Shown here in pieces: positions 8,276 to 17,709 of a stretch of DNA of 64,000 nucleotides; within the stretch, counting starts at the first letter, position 1, and each line of letters opens with the position of its first letter. The stretch comes from Okibacterium sp. HSC-33S16 (GTDB lineage: Bacteria; Actinomycetota; Actinomycetes; Actinomycetales; Microbacteriaceae): contig NZ_JALJZZ010000003.1 of assembly GCF_024171565.1 (NCBI RefSeq), forward strand, positions 355,596 through 419,595. The letters run 5' to 3'. A program made the translations under genes and the position numbers. The notes under the pieces were generated by a model, which made no database searches, had not been told where the DNA came from, and saw only the letters and a program-made list of their open reading frames with translations.

Positions 8276-9033
8276 GTCTCATCGAACTGACGGCTGTCAC
8301 GCGCACCGTCCTCATTCCTGACGCCGACCCGCTCACGATCCTCGACGGAGTGAGCCTGCGGGTGGAGCCGGGGGAGCGGGTCAGCATCGTCGGGCGTTCC
8401 GGCTCCGGCAAGTCCACGCTCCTCAACCTGCTCGGGATGCTGGACCTCCCCACGACGGGGGAGCTCAGTTTCGAGGGCGAATCGGTTCCAGCCATGAAAC
8501 CCGGTCGCCGAGACCGGGTGCGCGGCAGCAACGTCGGATTCATCTTCCAGCAGTTCAACCTGCTGGACGGTCGCACTGCCCTCGAGAACGTGACGATGCC
8601 GCTGCTCTACGCCCGTGGTCCTCGTTTCTGGGGCCGTGAACGAATCGCCGCCGACATCCTTGACCGCGTGGGACTTGGACACCGGCTCAGTGCGCTGCCC
8701 GGAAGTCTCTCCGGCGGCGAGCAGCAGCGTGTCGCAATCGCACGTGCCCTGGTCCGCCAGCCGAAGCTCATCCTCGCCGACGAGCCGACCGGTGCCCTCG
8801 ACGTCGAGACCGGACAGAGCGTCATGACGCTCCTTGACGAGATCGTCCGTGAAGAAAATGCTGCGCTCGTCACAATCACCCATGACCCGGCTATCGCGGC
8901 CCGCAGTGATCGACACTTCCGGCTCGACCGCGGAGTGCTCACCGTGGCGGAGGGCGCCGCGCGTAACGCCGGCAGAGCCGATGAACCAGTGACCGACGGC
9001 CCGGTCGCCGACGACGCGGTGGCGGTTCTCTGA
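8272..9033 (+). CDS. ABC exporter ATP-binding protein (MacB-type/LolD-like)
   Basis: This 253-residue ATPase powers the adjacent permease. Visible motifs are Walker A GRSGSGKST (about 41-49), the Q-loop in FIFQQFNLLDGRTALENV, the signature [15 protein letters not shown], Walker B LILADEPTGALD and the switch histidine in ITHDPAIAA. It starts with TTG overlapping the previous stop. A 25-residue Ala/Asp-rich tail follows the conserved domain. Confidence 0.92.
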   Translation: MSLIELTAVTRTVLIPDADPLTILDGVSLRVEPGERVSIVGRSGSGKSTLLNLLGMLDLPTTGELSFEGESVPAMKPGRRDRVRGSNVGFIFQQFNLLDGRTALENVTMPLLYARGPRFWGRERIAADILDRVGLGHRLSALPGSLSGGEQQRVAIARALVRQPKLILADEPTGALDVETGQSVMTLLDEIVREENAALVTITHDPAIAARSDRHFRLDRGVLTVAEGAARNAGRADEPVTDGPVADDAVAVL

Positions 9034-10253
9034 TGGGCGGTTTCCTGGCTGGCGTCGTCGGCGCGTGTGCCGAAGCTTGGCAGGAGGTGCGCATCCATAA
9101 GGGACGCGTCCTGCTGTCCCTTATCGGAGTGGCTGTGGCCGTGTGCGCACTCAGCGGAGCTGTCGCAATGTCCGCGATCGCCCAGCAGGCGACGATCGAA
9201 CAGGCTGACAGCGCCGGTGGCCGCGCGGCGACGCTCACGATGTCCATGCAGCCCTCCGACAGCACGGCGACGGGTCGGCAGCAGGCCACCCAGGCCTGGT
9301 TCGACGTCCTCGACCGCTATGAGATCTCCTACGCCTCCCGCGTGTTCTGGGGCTCGTCCCGGGTGCAGTTCCCCGACAGCGTGCAGGAGGCAGGGATGAC
9401 GGTCGTCGACCAGCCGTACGGCGAAATGCACCGCACCCGGATGGTCGAAGGGTCCTGGTTCCAGCCCGGCGACAGTGCGCGGCTCGCGCCGGTTGTTGTG
9501 ATCAACACGCCCTTCTGGGAGAGTCTCGGCTCACCCGACCTCGCCACTCACCCCACCGTCACCATCGACGGCCTCGGCGGGGCGAAAGCGGTCATCATCG
9601 GCGTCTACGGCACCAGCAGCTGGGATACCTGGCCGTCGATGTTCATGCTCACCGGCCACTTCGAATCGCTCCTCGACCCCGTGCAGGCCGCAGGCTCGAT
9701 GCCGCAATACGAAATGTGGGTGCCGCCCGACCTGGCCCGGGAACTGCAGACCCGCATCCAGGCCGAACTCTCCGGTGCGGTCGGCGCGCAGGGATTCGTC
9801 AGCGTCGACCGAAGCGACTGGGGCGCACAAATGGACGACCCCACGACGATCCTCCGGGTCATCACCATGGTGATCGGCGGCATCATTCTGCTGCTCGGCG
9901 CACTGAGCCTCGTCAACATTGCGCTGGTCACCGTACGGCAGCGAATCCGAGAGATCGGCATCCGCCGGAGCTTCGGTGCGACAAGCGGTCGGGTGTTCTT
10001 TGCGGTGATGATGGAAAGCGTTGTTGCAACCGTCGTCGCCGGCATTGTTGGTGTGATCCTCGCGGTGCTGCTGGTGCAGAGCCCGATGGTGTCCGAGCTG
10101 GTCAGTTTCGGCGGAATCAGCGACGTCCCGCCGTTCCCCGCGTCAGCGGCCGTCTTCGGCCTGGTGGTCGCGACGGTTGTCGGCGCGCTGGCTGGGCTCA
10201 TTCCCGCCATCATCGCTGTGAGAGTCAAGGTGATCGACGCGATCCGGTATTGA
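9033..10253 (+). CDS. ABC exporter permease, FtsX/MacB family
   Basis: The 406-residue permease has one N-terminal membrane helix (LLSLIGVAVAVCALSGAVAM), a large extracytoplasmic domain (about 50-265) and three C-terminal helices. IREIGIRRSFGA is the coupling-helix motif of FtsX/MacB permeases. The ATG overlaps the ATPase stop by one base (TGATG). With its two upstream partners it forms a complete MacAB-like efflux or mechanotransmission complex. Substrate unknown. Confidence 0.9.
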   Translation: MGGFLAGVVGACAEAWQEVRIHKGRVLLSLIGVAVAVCALSGAVAMSAIAQQATIEQADSAGGRAATLTMSMQPSDSTATGRQQATQAWFDVLDRYEISYASRVFWGSSRVQFPDSVQEAGMTVVDQPYGEMHRTRMVEGSWFQPGDSARLAPVVVINTPFWESLGSPDLATHPTVTIDGLGGAKAVIIGVYGTSSWDTWPSMFMLTGHFESLLDPVQAAGSMPQYEMWVPPDLARELQTRIQAELSGAVGAQGFVSVDRSDWGAQMDDPTTILRVITMVIGGIILLLGALSLVNIALVTVRQRIREIGIRRSFGATSGRVFFAVMMESVVATVVAGIVGVILAVLLVQSPMVSELVSFGGISDVPPFPASAAVFGLVVATVVGALAGLIPAIIAVRVKVIDAIRY

Positions 10254-10310
10254 CGCGAGTTCGGTGAGGAATGGTCATTTTTGTGTGACGGATGCCATAA
10301 CATCCGTTCT

Positions 10311-10802
10311 ATGAATTCCCTCCGGCTTCGTAAGGCGCGGCGGACAGATGCGCGGTTCCTCGGCTCGATGCTCGTCGAAGCGCTCAACTGGGCGTCGACC
10401 CGGTCGGTCGCGCGGGTCGACGCCCTCGCCGACCCCGCCGCCTTCCGGTACATCGAGGGCTGGAAACGACCGGGGGACGGCGGGATGATCGCCCTCGACG
10501 CGGCAGGAACCCCGATCGGAGCCTGCTGGTATCGACTTTTTCCCGAGCACAGTCCCGGCCTCGGCTTCGTCGCGCCCGGTGTGCCCGAACTGACCCTGGG
10601 TGTTGTCGGCGTCTGGCGTGCGCAGGGCGTCGGGCGTGAGTTGCTTCGAGGGGTGCTCGTGCAGGCCAGGCAGCACGGGTTCACCCGGATCAGTTTGACC
10701 GTCGATCGTGCCAATTTCGCGGCCAGGCTGTACGCCGCCGAAGACTTTGTTCCCGTCCACCGTCGAGAGAACTCGCTCGTGATGGTGCGGCTGCTCGGCT
10801 GA
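10311..10802 (+). CDS. GNAT-family N-acetyltransferase
   Basis: The 163-residue protein has the GNAT fold. LRLRKARRTDARFL opens it, VPELTLGVVGVWRAQGVGREL carries the acetyl-CoA pyrophosphate-binding loop (Q-G-V-G), and NFAARLYAAEDFVPV is the last conserved motif. The start is the ATG at 10311, because the ten residues upstream in the open frame do not look like a GNAT N-terminus. The acceptor substrate is unknown. Confidence 0.85.
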   Translation: MNSLRLRKARRTDARFLGSMLVEALNWASTRSVARVDALADPAAFRYIEGWKRPGDGGMIALDAAGTPIGACWYRLFPEHSPGLGFVAPGVPELTLGVVGVWRAQGVGRELLRGVLVQARQHGFTRISLTVDRANFAARLYAAEDFVPVHRRENSLVMVRLLG

Positions 10803-10867
10803 GCTTCGCCAGCGGTCGCGAAACCGGGCACTCCCGCGTCAATACACCCAACGTCGGCGGGGCCAGA

Positions 10868-10873
10868 TACCGT
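10868..10873 (+). promoter_or_regulatory. -10 box (TACCGT) for leaderless ftsK mRNA
   Basis: TACCGT ends 7 bases before the ftsK ATG at 10881, with no ribosome-binding site between. Confidence 0.5.
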
Positions 10874-10880
10874 TGAACGC

Positions 10881-13703
10881 ATGGCTACGACGAATAAATC
10901 CTCCAGCGGCGGCCGGAGTACGTCGGCGCGCTCAACCACAACAAACACGCGCAAAACGCCCACAAAAGCGTCGACCGCGAAGCAGTCAGCTCCGGCGACC
11001 GCGAAAACCGTCGCCTACCCCGCCGCGAGCACGGAGAATGCGTTCGTCAAAATGTGGATGGGCCTCGCACATCTCGTCGGCGGCGCGGCTCGTGCCTTTG
11101 GCCCTGAGCGTTTCGAGAAGGACCAGCGCCGTGACGGCGTTCCGTTCGTCCTGTTCCTCCTCGCCATCGTGGGGATGGTCGTCGAGTGGTTCGGCGTCAA
11201 CGACGTCGTGGCGCAGAACCTCACGGCATTTACCTTCGGCGGCATCTTCGGGAGGCTGGCCTTCGCCCTTCCCGTCATCATGGTGGTCCTCGCCATTTGG
11301 CTGTTCCGGCACCCGTCGAGCGTTCACGACAACGGACGCATCGGAATCGGCCTCATCCTCGCGCTCGTCGCGATCTCCGGGCTCTGCCACACCTTCGCCG
11401 GGCAGCCCAGCCCGAGCGAAGGAATGCCAGCCCTGGCCAGGGCTGGCGGACTCGTCGGCTGGATCATCGGTGCCCCACTCGTTGCACTCATCACGCCCAT
11501 CGGTTCCGGTATTGTGCTCAGCCTGCTCGCCCTGCTCAGCCTCTTCATCATCACGAAGACACCGCCGAACAAGATTCCTGAACGGTTCCGCCAGCTGTAT
11601 GCGTGGACGTTCGGAACCGAACTGCCGACGACCGAAGAACGCGAAGCCGCGAAGGTCGAAAGGACCAAGCAGGTCGAGCTCGAGGGCATCGACGGTGTCG
11701 ACGACGGCACCGATGACGAGTCGCTGCCGTGGTGGCGGCGCAACAAGAGTCAGCGTGAGGTTGACCCTGCGTTCGAGTCAGAGTCAGCCGACGTCACCGA
11801 GCTGCTCGGCCTGAAGGCCAAGCGGGGCCAGGGGGAGTTCGACTCAGCTATCGAAAGCCCGCCGCCCGTTGTCGAGAACGTCGACATGTTCGGCAACCCG
11901 CTCGACCAGGACGACGCAATGACCGAAGTCATCGGCAACCTGTCCCGAGCCGAAGCCGCTCTAGCCGGTGTCCAGCCCGCAGGCAACTCCTCGTCAGGGC
12001 TTCACGACGACGGCCCATCCGACCAGACCGAGGTGCTCCCCGGAATGGAGGGCCTCGGACTGCTCGACGAGACCGACGACGCTCCACGCATGGCCCGGCC
12101 CACGCCGCCTCCCGCTCCATATCGCCTGCCAGCGGCATCGACACTCGGTGCCGGTGACCCGGCCAAGACCCGCTCAGCGGCGAACGACGAAATCGTCGCA
12201 GCGGTGACGAGCGTCCTCGAGCAGTTCAAGGTCGACGCCAAGGTCACCGGGTTCTCCCGGGGTCCGACAGTGACCCAGTACGAGATTGAACTGGGTCCTG
12301 GCGTGAAGGTTGAACGGATCACGGCACTTACCAACAACATCGCATACGCGGTGGCGTCCAACGAGGTCCGCATCCTCGCGCCCATCCCGGGCAAGAGCGC
12401 GATCGGTGTGGAAATCCCCAATACCGACCGCGAGATCGTGACACTCGGCGACGTGCTTCGGTCGGGCAACGCGACGAAGAGCGTGCACCCGATGACCATC
12501 GGCGTCGGAAAGGACGTCGGTGGTGGTTTCGTCGTCGCCAACCTGGCCAAGATGCCGCACCTTCTCGTCGCCGGTTCGACCGGTTCCGGTAAGTCAAGCT
12601 TCGTGAACTCCATGATCACGAGCCTGCTCATGCGGGCGAAGCCGAGCGACGTGCGCATGGTGCTCATTGACCCGAAGCGAGTTGAGCTCACCTCGTATGC
12701 CGGAGTGCCCCACCTCATCACGCCCATCATCACCAACCCCAAGAAGGCAGCGGAGGCGCTGCAGTGGGTGGTGAAGGAGATGGACATGAGGTACGACGAC
12801 CTTGCCAGCTTCGGGTTCCGGCACATCGACGATTTCAACAAGGCCGTCGTCGCCGGAGAGATTGTGCTCCCCGCCGGCAGCGAACGTGTGCTCAAGCCGT
12901 ACCCATACCTCCTCGTCGTGGTTGATGAGCTCGCCGACCTCATGATGGTCGCCCCGCGTGATGTCGAAGACTCGATCGTGCGCATCACCCAGTTGGCGCG
13001 TGCATCCGGAATCCACCTCGTCCTCGCGACCCAGCGTCCGTCGGTCGATGTGGTCACCGGCCTCATCAAGGCCAACGTCCCGTCTCGACTCGCCTTCGCC
13101 GTGACAAGCGTGACCGACTCCCGAGTCATCCTCGACCAGCCGGGCGCTGACAAACTGATCGGCCAGGGTGACGGCTTGTTCCTTCCGATGGGAACGAACA
13201 AGGCAATCCGCGTGCAGGGCGCGTGGGTCTCCGAAGCCGAGATCGAAAAGGTGGTCAAGCACGTCACGCAGCAGGCCCGTCCTGAATATCGCAAGGACGT
13301 CGCAGCCGTTGTCGAGAAGAAGGAAGTGGACGCCGACATCGGAGACGACCTCGATCTCCTGCTCGCAGCCGCAGAGCTCGTGGTCGGCACACAGTTCGGG
13401 TCGACCTCGATGCTGCAGCGCAAACTTCGAGTGGGCTTCGCGAAGGCTGGTCGCCTCATGGACCTCATGGAGTCCCGCGAGATCGTCGGCCCCAGCGAAG
13501 GTTCAAAGGCCAGGGACGTGCTGGTCACGGCCGAACAGCTGCCGGGTCTGCTCGCGAAGCTCCGCGGCGAGGATGTGCCTCCTGCAACCGGAGCAACGAG
13601 TGAACCCTATGCCGGTGACCCGGTGGAGGCCCAGTTTGATGGGTACGATGTCGTTGACGGCGACTCGGACGAGGACGCCTGGCAACTGACAGGTAAGGAC
13701 TAG
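10881..13703 (+). CDS. ftsK: DNA translocase FtsK/SpoIIIE
   Basis: FtsK pumps chromosomal DNA through the closing septum. The 940-residue protein has a basic, low-complexity N-terminus, four or five membrane helices between about 90 and 225, and a long linker. The RecA-like motor has Walker A GSTGSGKS (about 564-571) and Walker [14 protein letters not shown]. The C-terminal gamma domain ([21 protein letters not shown]) reads KOPS-type DNA sequences. pgsA follows 3 bases after the stop. Confidence 0.95.
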   Translation: MATTNKSSSGGRSTSARSTTTNTRKTPTKASTAKQSAPATAKTVAYPAASTENAFVKMWMGLAHLVGGAARAFGPERFEKDQRRDGVPFVLFLLAIVGMVVEWFGVNDVVAQNLTAFTFGGIFGRLAFALPVIMVVLAIWLFRHPSSVHDNGRIGIGLILALVAISGLCHTFAGQPSPSEGMPALARAGGLVGWIIGAPLVALITPIGSGIVLSLLALLSLFIITKTPPNKIPERFRQLYAWTFGTELPTTEEREAAKVERTKQVELEGIDGVDDGTDDESLPWWRRNKSQREVDPAFESESADVTELLGLKAKRGQGEFDSAIESPPPVVENVDMFGNPLDQDDAMTEVIGNLSRAEAALAGVQPAGNSSSGLHDDGPSDQTEVLPGMEGLGLLDETDDAPRMARPTPPPAPYRLPAASTLGAGDPAKTRSAANDEIVAAVTSVLEQFKVDAKVTGFSRGPTVTQYEIELGPGVKVERITALTNNIAYAVASNEVRILAPIPGKSAIGVEIPNTDREIVTLGDVLRSGNATKSVHPMTIGVGKDVGGGFVVANLAKMPHLLVAGSTGSGKSSFVNSMITSLLMRAKPSDVRMVLIDPKRVELTSYAGVPHLITPIITNPKKAAEALQWVVKEMDMRYDDLASFGFRHIDDFNKAVVAGEIVLPAGSERVLKPYPYLLVVVDELADLMMVAPRDVEDSIVRITQLARASGIHLVLATQRPSVDVVTGLIKANVPSRLAFAVTSVTDSRVILDQPGADKLIGQGDGLFLPMGTNKAIRVQGAWVSEAEIEKVVKHVTQQARPEYRKDVAAVVEKKEVDADIGDDLDLLLAAAELVVGTQFGSTSMLQRKLRVGFAKAGRLMDLMESREIVGPSEGSKARDVLVTAEQLPGLLAKLRGEDVPPATGATSEPYAGDPVEAQFDGYDVVDGDSDEDAWQLTGKD

Positions 13704-13706
13704 TCC

Positions 13707-14312
13707 ATGGCCCTTTCGGGCGCACCGACGAATGGATCAGCCGGTCATGCCCGTTCCGCGAATCTCAACCTTCCCAACGCCATCACGGTCATCCGTATCC
13801 TGCTCGCGCCGGTCTTCATCTGGATGCTGCTGGCGGACGCTGGGCACGACAGTGGGTTGCGGTGGGCTGCTGCTGTCCTCTTTATTGTGGCAATCGCAAC
13901 GGACTGGGTGGACGGCGCTATCGCGCGCAAGCATGGGCTCATCACCGATCTCGGCAAGCTGCTCGACCCGATCGCCGACAAGGTGCTGACGGGAGGAGCG
14001 CTCGTCGCCCTGTCGATTCTCGCGGAGTTGCCGTGGTGGGTGACCATCGTGGTCCTGGTACGCGAGGTCGGTATCACTGTCCACCGCATGATGGTGGTCA
14101 CCGATCATGTCGTCGCGGCCGCGTGGATGGGAAAGCTCAAGACCGTCGCCCAGGCCATTGCGATCTCGCTCGCGCTCCTGCCGTTTGATGTTCTTCTCGG
14201 CGAGTGGGTCTTCTGGGTCAATGGGGTCACCATGACCGTGGCTGTTGCGCTCACGATCGCAAGTGGCATCGACTACATCCTGACGGAAGTCAAAGCCAGG
14301 CGGTCACGGTGA
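13707..14312 (+). CDS. pgsA: CDP-diacylglycerol--glycerol-3-phosphate 3-phosphatidyltransferase
   Basis: PgsA makes phosphatidylglycerol phosphate in the membrane. The 201-residue protein has several hydrophobic helices and the full CDP-alcohol phosphotransferase signature: D-WV-DG-AI-AR, then eight residues, G, then D-P-I-A-D (D2-DG-AR-G-D-D pattern, about residues 71-93). It overlaps cinA by GTGA and follows ftsK closely. The pgsA-cinA-clgR order is the same as in Mycobacterium tuberculosis. Confidence 0.94.
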   Translation: MALSGAPTNGSAGHARSANLNLPNAITVIRILLAPVFIWMLLADAGHDSGLRWAAAVLFIVAIATDWVDGAIARKHGLITDLGKLLDPIADKVLTGGALVALSILAELPWWVTIVVLVREVGITVHRMMVVTDHVVAAAWMGKLKTVAQAIAISLALLPFDVLLGEWVFWVNGVTMTVAVALTIASGIDYILTEVKARRSR

Positions 14313-14839
14313 CGGATGCAGCATCCACGGAGGGCTCTGACGTCACGGCGACCCTGATCGCCGAGCTTGCGGCCGCTGGCCTGACGGTCGCGGTTGCCGA
14401 GTCGCTGACGGGAGGGTTGTTGGCTGCCGAGCTCATCCGGCCTGCCGGTGCATCGGCCGTCGTCCTGGGCGGGGTTGTTGCCTACGCCACCGAGCTCAAA
14501 CACAATGTCCTCGGGGTTGACGCCGACCTGCTCGCCACACATGGACCGGTCGATCCCGACGTCGCTCGTCAAATGGCGGCAGGCGTTCGCCGCGCCCTGG
14601 CTGTCGACGGGCGGGAAGCCGACATCGGCGTCGCTACGACCGGCGTGGCCGGTCCGGATCCTCAGGGGGGCAAGCAGCCCGGTACCGTCTTCGTCGGTGT
14701 GTCGTCAGCGGCGGGTGAACGCGCCATTGAGCTCCGGCTCTCGGGCGACCGCATGGCCATCCGAACCGGCACGGTGCGTGCGGCGGTTGACCTGATCGCT
14801 GACGTCGCCCGACTCGCCGATTCGTCCTCGGCAGGATGA
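14309..14839 (+). CDS. CinA C-terminal domain protein (nicotinamide-nucleotide amidohydrolase)
   Basis: This 176-residue stand-alone CinA/PncC domain would deamidate NMN to nicotinate mononucleotide. Motifs are VAVAESLTGGLLAAEL, GGVVAYATELKHNVLGV and GVATTGVAGPDPQGGKQPGTVFVG (last one quoted in part). The GTG at 14309 overlaps the pgsA TGA (GTGA). The frame is open further upstream inside pgsA, but the domain begins here. The longer two-domain CinA form is not present. Confidence 0.9.
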   Translation: MTDAASTEGSDVTATLIAELAAAGLTVAVAESLTGGLLAAELIRPAGASAVVLGGVVAYATELKHNVLGVDADLLATHGPVDPDVARQMAAGVRRALAVDGREADIGVATTGVAGPDPQGGKQPGTVFVGVSSAAGERAIELRLSGDRMAIRTGTVRAAVDLIADVARLADSSSAG

Positions 14840-14873
14840 CGGCAGTCGGTCCGGTCATTTCGGCGGGAATACG

Positions 14874-14956
14874 GGGTGTTACTACCCGGTTACACCCTAC
14901 GTATTCACAAGAAAAAGTCAGTTCGTGACAGTAGGGTTTTTCCCACGGATGGGTGT
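14874..14956. promoter_or_regulatory. Cluster of GGGTGT/ACACCC repeats upstream of clgR
   Basis: GGGTGT occurs at 14874-14879 and 14951-14956 and its complement ACACCC at 14892-14897. A second pair, ACCCTA (14894-14899) and TAGGGT (14932-14937), is nested between. The arrangement looks like an operator array for clgR, but no known ClgR consensus is seen. Confidence 0.4.
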
Positions 14957-15020
14957 AGTAATGTTATCCAACCACAGGCTTACCAGCGGTGAGACTGACC
15001 GGCAGATAAGGAGGGGTCCC

Positions 15021-15329
15021 ATGATTCTTGTACGTCAGGAAATCGGTGATGTGCTTCGCGACTTCCGGCTGCAAAAAGGGCGGACTCTTCGCCAGGTTGC
15101 AAGCAAGGCAAGCGTGGCACTCGGCTACCTCAGTGAGGTAGAACGCGGACAGAAGGAAGCATCGAGCGAAATCCTCGCCTCGGTTGCTGAAGCTCTGGAC
15201 ACTCCAATTTCGGTCATCATGCGCGAAGTCGGAGACCGCCTCGCGGTCATCGAGGGCATCGCCCCGATTCCCGACACGGTTCCCGACGAGTTCGTCGCCG
15301 AACTCGACGCAGACCTGGTCGCCCGCTGA
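15021..15329 (+). CDS. clgR: ClgR-type transcriptional regulator (XRE helix-turn-helix)
   Basis: ClgR activates Clp protease and stress genes in actinobacteria. The 102-residue protein has an XRE helix-turn-helix (about 5-62: EIGDVLRDFRLQKGRTLRQV through GYLSEVERGQKEAS) and a short C-terminus. The ATG at 15021 is preceded by AAGGAGGGG, which decides it over an upstream in-frame GTG. Its position between pgsA-cinA and recA matches M. tuberculosis clgR. A repeat cluster upstream suggests tight control. Confidence 0.88.
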   Translation: MILVRQEIGDVLRDFRLQKGRTLRQVASKASVALGYLSEVERGQKEASSEILASVAEALDTPISVIMREVGDRLAVIEGIAPIPDTVPDEFVAELDADLVAR

Positions 15330-15350
15330 CCAGAGTTTCCCGTACTCCTC

Positions 15351-15386
15351 GAATGCCCCGGGCCGCGAAAGCGGGTCGGGGCATTC
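15351..15386 (+). terminator. Hairpin after clgR
   Basis: GAATGCCCCG pairs with CGGGGCATTC (10 bp), with a further CCGC/GCGG stem closed by a GAAA tetraloop. There is no T run, so termination may be partial. Confidence 0.6.
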
Positions 15387-15426
15387 GACGTCGGCCCGCA
15401 TTTCCCTCTCACAGTAAGAAACCACA

Positions 15427-15651
15427 GTGAAACTCAGCGAGTTCAAACTTGCCTTAACCACCGAGTTCGGCGGCGCCTACGGTCGCGTACTGGCGCACGA
15501 CCTGGTGCTCCGCGAGCTCGGCGGCCGGACCGCGGACGAAGCGCTTGCCGCTGGTGTCCAGCCGCGGGCGGTCTGGCTTGCGCTCTGCAAGGAATCCGAC
15601 GTGCCGCACGAACGCTGGCATGGCGTCGGAGTCCGACCTCCGCAGGACTGA
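15427..15651 (+). CDS. DUF3046 protein
   Basis: This 74-residue protein is of the DUF3046 family, which lies beside recA in many actinobacteria (Rv2738c in M. tuberculosis). KLSEF at the start and SDVPHERWHG near the end are typical. Its function is unknown. The conserved position between clgR and recA suggests only shared transcription or a link to DNA damage, which is inference. Confidence 0.82.
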   Translation: MKLSEFKLALTTEFGGAYGRVLAHDLVLRELGGRTADEALAAGVQPRAVWLALCKESDVPHERWHGVGVRPPQD

Positions 15652-15689
15652 CGACCCGGAGCTGTCTTCGACACGCCGCCAGAAAGTCC

Positions 15690-15705
15690 TCGAACACTCG
15701 TTCGG
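15690..15705. promoter_or_regulatory. SOS box (LexA site) upstream of recA
   Basis: TCGAACACTCGTTCGG contains the consensus GAAC-N4-GTTC (15692-15703), the actinobacterial LexA operator. It lies just upstream of a TAGGCT -10-like box near 15713, so LexA would block recA transcription. Confidence 0.85.
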
Positions 15706-15895
15706 TTTGCGATAGGCTCCCTCACAAGAGTCCAACGGGTGCAGCACGTCCACTGTTTTCCTCCCTCTGGCCCCGTGTCAGAGGTGCCTCATACAGTCGA
15801 CACTGTTCACGAAACACGCTCCCAGCCTTGTTGAAGCCGAGTCCCGGCCCGACAGCCTATAGGCGCATCGCTATCGCACACAGAAAGAGGCAGAC

Positions 15896-16972
15896 ATGCC
15901 AACACCAGCAGACCGCGAGAAGTCACTCGAAACTGCACTGGCCCAAATCGACCGTCAATTCGGCAAGGGCTCCGTCATGCGCCTCGGTAGTGATGAGCGG
16001 GCACCTGTCGCCGTCATCCCCACCGGTTCGATCGCGCTCGACGTCGCGCTCGGCATAGGCGGGCTCCCGCGCGGCCGCATCGTCGAGATCTACGGACCTG
16101 AGTCTTCCGGTAAGACCACGCTCACCCTCCACGCGATCGCGAACGCGCAGAAGGCTGGCGGTATCGCCGCGTTCATCGACGCAGAGCACGCCCTCGACCC
16201 CGAATATGCCAAGAAGCTCGGCGTCGACATCGACGCTTTGCTTGTCTCTCAGCCAGACACCGGTGAGCAGGCACTCGAGATCGCCGACATGCTAGTTCGT
16301 TCGGGCTCCATCGACCTCATCGTCATCGACTCCGTCGCGGCACTCGTGCCACGAGCCGAGATCGAGGGTGAGATGGGTGACTCTCACGTTGGTCTCCAGG
16401 CTCGACTGATGTCGCAGGCGCTCCGTAAGCTGACCGGTGGCCTGAGCCAGACCAACACCACGATGATCTTCATTAACCAGCTGCGAGAGAAGATCGGTGT
16501 CTTCTTCGGCAGCCCTGAGACCACAGCCGGTGGTAAGGCGCTCAAGTTCTATGCCTCAGTTCGGCTCGACATCCGTCGCATTGAGACGCTCAAGGACGGT
16601 ACCGACGCCGTCGGAAACCGTACCCGCGTCAAGGTGGTCAAGAACAAGATGGCGCCGCCGTTCAAGCAGGCGGAATTCGACATTCTCTACGGCGTTGGAA
16701 TTTCCCGCGAGGGAAGCCTCATCGACTTCGGGGTCGAACACCTGATCGTCAAGAAGTCGGGTTCCTGGTACACCTACGACGGTGAGCAACTCGGGCAGGG
16801 CAAGGAAAACTCGCGCAACTTCCTGATCAGCAACCCCGACATTGCCAACGAGATTGAGACGAAAATTAAGGCGAAGCTCGGTGTGGGCATGGCCAAGGTC
16901 GAGGAGGCTCCGGCGGCTGTTCCCGCTGGGAAATCGACCGCAGACCAGCTCGCTGCCAAACGCGGCGCGTAA
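15896..16972 (+). CDS. recA: Recombinase A
   Basis: RecA forms filaments on single-stranded DNA, drives strand exchange and triggers LexA self-cleavage. The 358-residue protein has Walker A GPESSGKT (67-74), Walker [13 protein letters not shown] and the L2 region [13 protein letters not shown]. It is intact with no intein. The ATG at 15896 follows AGAGG. About 170 bases of leader separate it from the SOS box and promoter. recX follows 17 bases downstream. Confidence 0.98.
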   Translation: MPTPADREKSLETALAQIDRQFGKGSVMRLGSDERAPVAVIPTGSIALDVALGIGGLPRGRIVEIYGPESSGKTTLTLHAIANAQKAGGIAAFIDAEHALDPEYAKKLGVDIDALLVSQPDTGEQALEIADMLVRSGSIDLIVIDSVAALVPRAEIEGEMGDSHVGLQARLMSQALRKLTGGLSQTNTTMIFINQLREKIGVFFGSPETTAGGKALKFYASVRLDIRRIETLKDGTDAVGNRTRVKVVKNKMAPPFKQAEFDILYGVGISREGSLIDFGVEHLIVKKSGSWYTYDGEQLGQGKENSRNFLISNPDIANEIETKIKAKLGVGMAKVEEAPAAVPAGKSTADQLAAKRGA

Positions 16973-16989
16973 GCGGGAAGGTCATCGAC

Positions 16990-17628
16990 GTGGTGGTTTC
17001 GTTTCGCGACCCAGGGCAGACCGACGACAGTGGGCGCCCCGAGGGCGAAACCCTCGCGCCGGTGACCTATCTCCCCGGTGTCACTCCACATCAGGAGAGT
17101 GATGACTCGGACGACTCCGTCGCCGACCTCGTCATCGACCCTGAGGCCGTTGAGTCCCTCCTTGTTCGTAAACTCGCACGACGCTCGCTCAGCGAGACCG
17201 AGGTTCTCGAGTTTGCGGTACAGGAGGGGCTGACCGCTGCCCAGGCGAACACCATCCTCGATCACCTGCGCGCGCTGGGATACGTCGACGATCGCGCACT
17301 GGCGGAGCAACTCAAACACTCGCTGTCTGAACGCAAAGGACAGAGCAAAGCGGTCGTCGCCCGCGCCATGTCCGGTCGGTCGATCGACCGCGACATCATC
17401 AACGAAGTGCTCGAGGACATCGAGCAGGAAGACGAGTTGGGTGTCGCCACCGAGCTCGCGCGAAAGCGGGCTTCACAGATGTCTGGACTCGACCGGCAAA
17501 CACTCGAGCGACGGCTTACCGGGTTCCTGGCCAGGCGGGGCTACCCCGGGCATATCGTTCGCGAAGCCATCGCGCCGGTGCTGACCGGGCGATCCTCTGG
17601 CCCCGCGTCGACCGTCCGCTTCCGCTAA
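16990..17628 (+). CDS. recX: Regulatory protein RecX
   Basis: RecX caps and inhibits RecA filaments. The 212-residue protein has an acidic, unconserved N-terminus of about 55 residues and then the three-helix repeats of RecX, with LRALGYVDDRALAEQL and FLARRGYPGHIVREAI as landmarks. The start is GTG at 16990 behind GGAAGG; the next codon is also GTG, so the exact start is uncertain by one codon. It is cotranscribed with recA. Confidence 0.9.
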   Translation: MVVSFRDPGQTDDSGRPEGETLAPVTYLPGVTPHQESDDSDDSVADLVIDPEAVESLLVRKLARRSLSETEVLEFAVQEGLTAAQANTILDHLRALGYVDDRALAEQLKHSLSERKGQSKAVVARAMSGRSIDRDIINEVLEDIEQEDELGVATELARKRASQMSGLDRQTLERRLTGFLARRGYPGHIVREAIAPVLTGRSSGPASTVRFR

Positions 17629-17694
17629 ATCCACGTGTTGGGAAGGGCAGCGGGCGTGCTGTCCTCAACGCACACGCCAGCTGGCAAGCGAACG

Positions 17695-17700
17695 TAGACT
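17695..17700 (+). promoter_or_regulatory. -10 box (TAGACT) upstream of miaB
   Basis: TAGACT ends 9 bases before the miaB ATG, consistent with a leaderless or near-leaderless message. Confidence 0.5.
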
Positions 17701-17709
17701 AAGACGATC

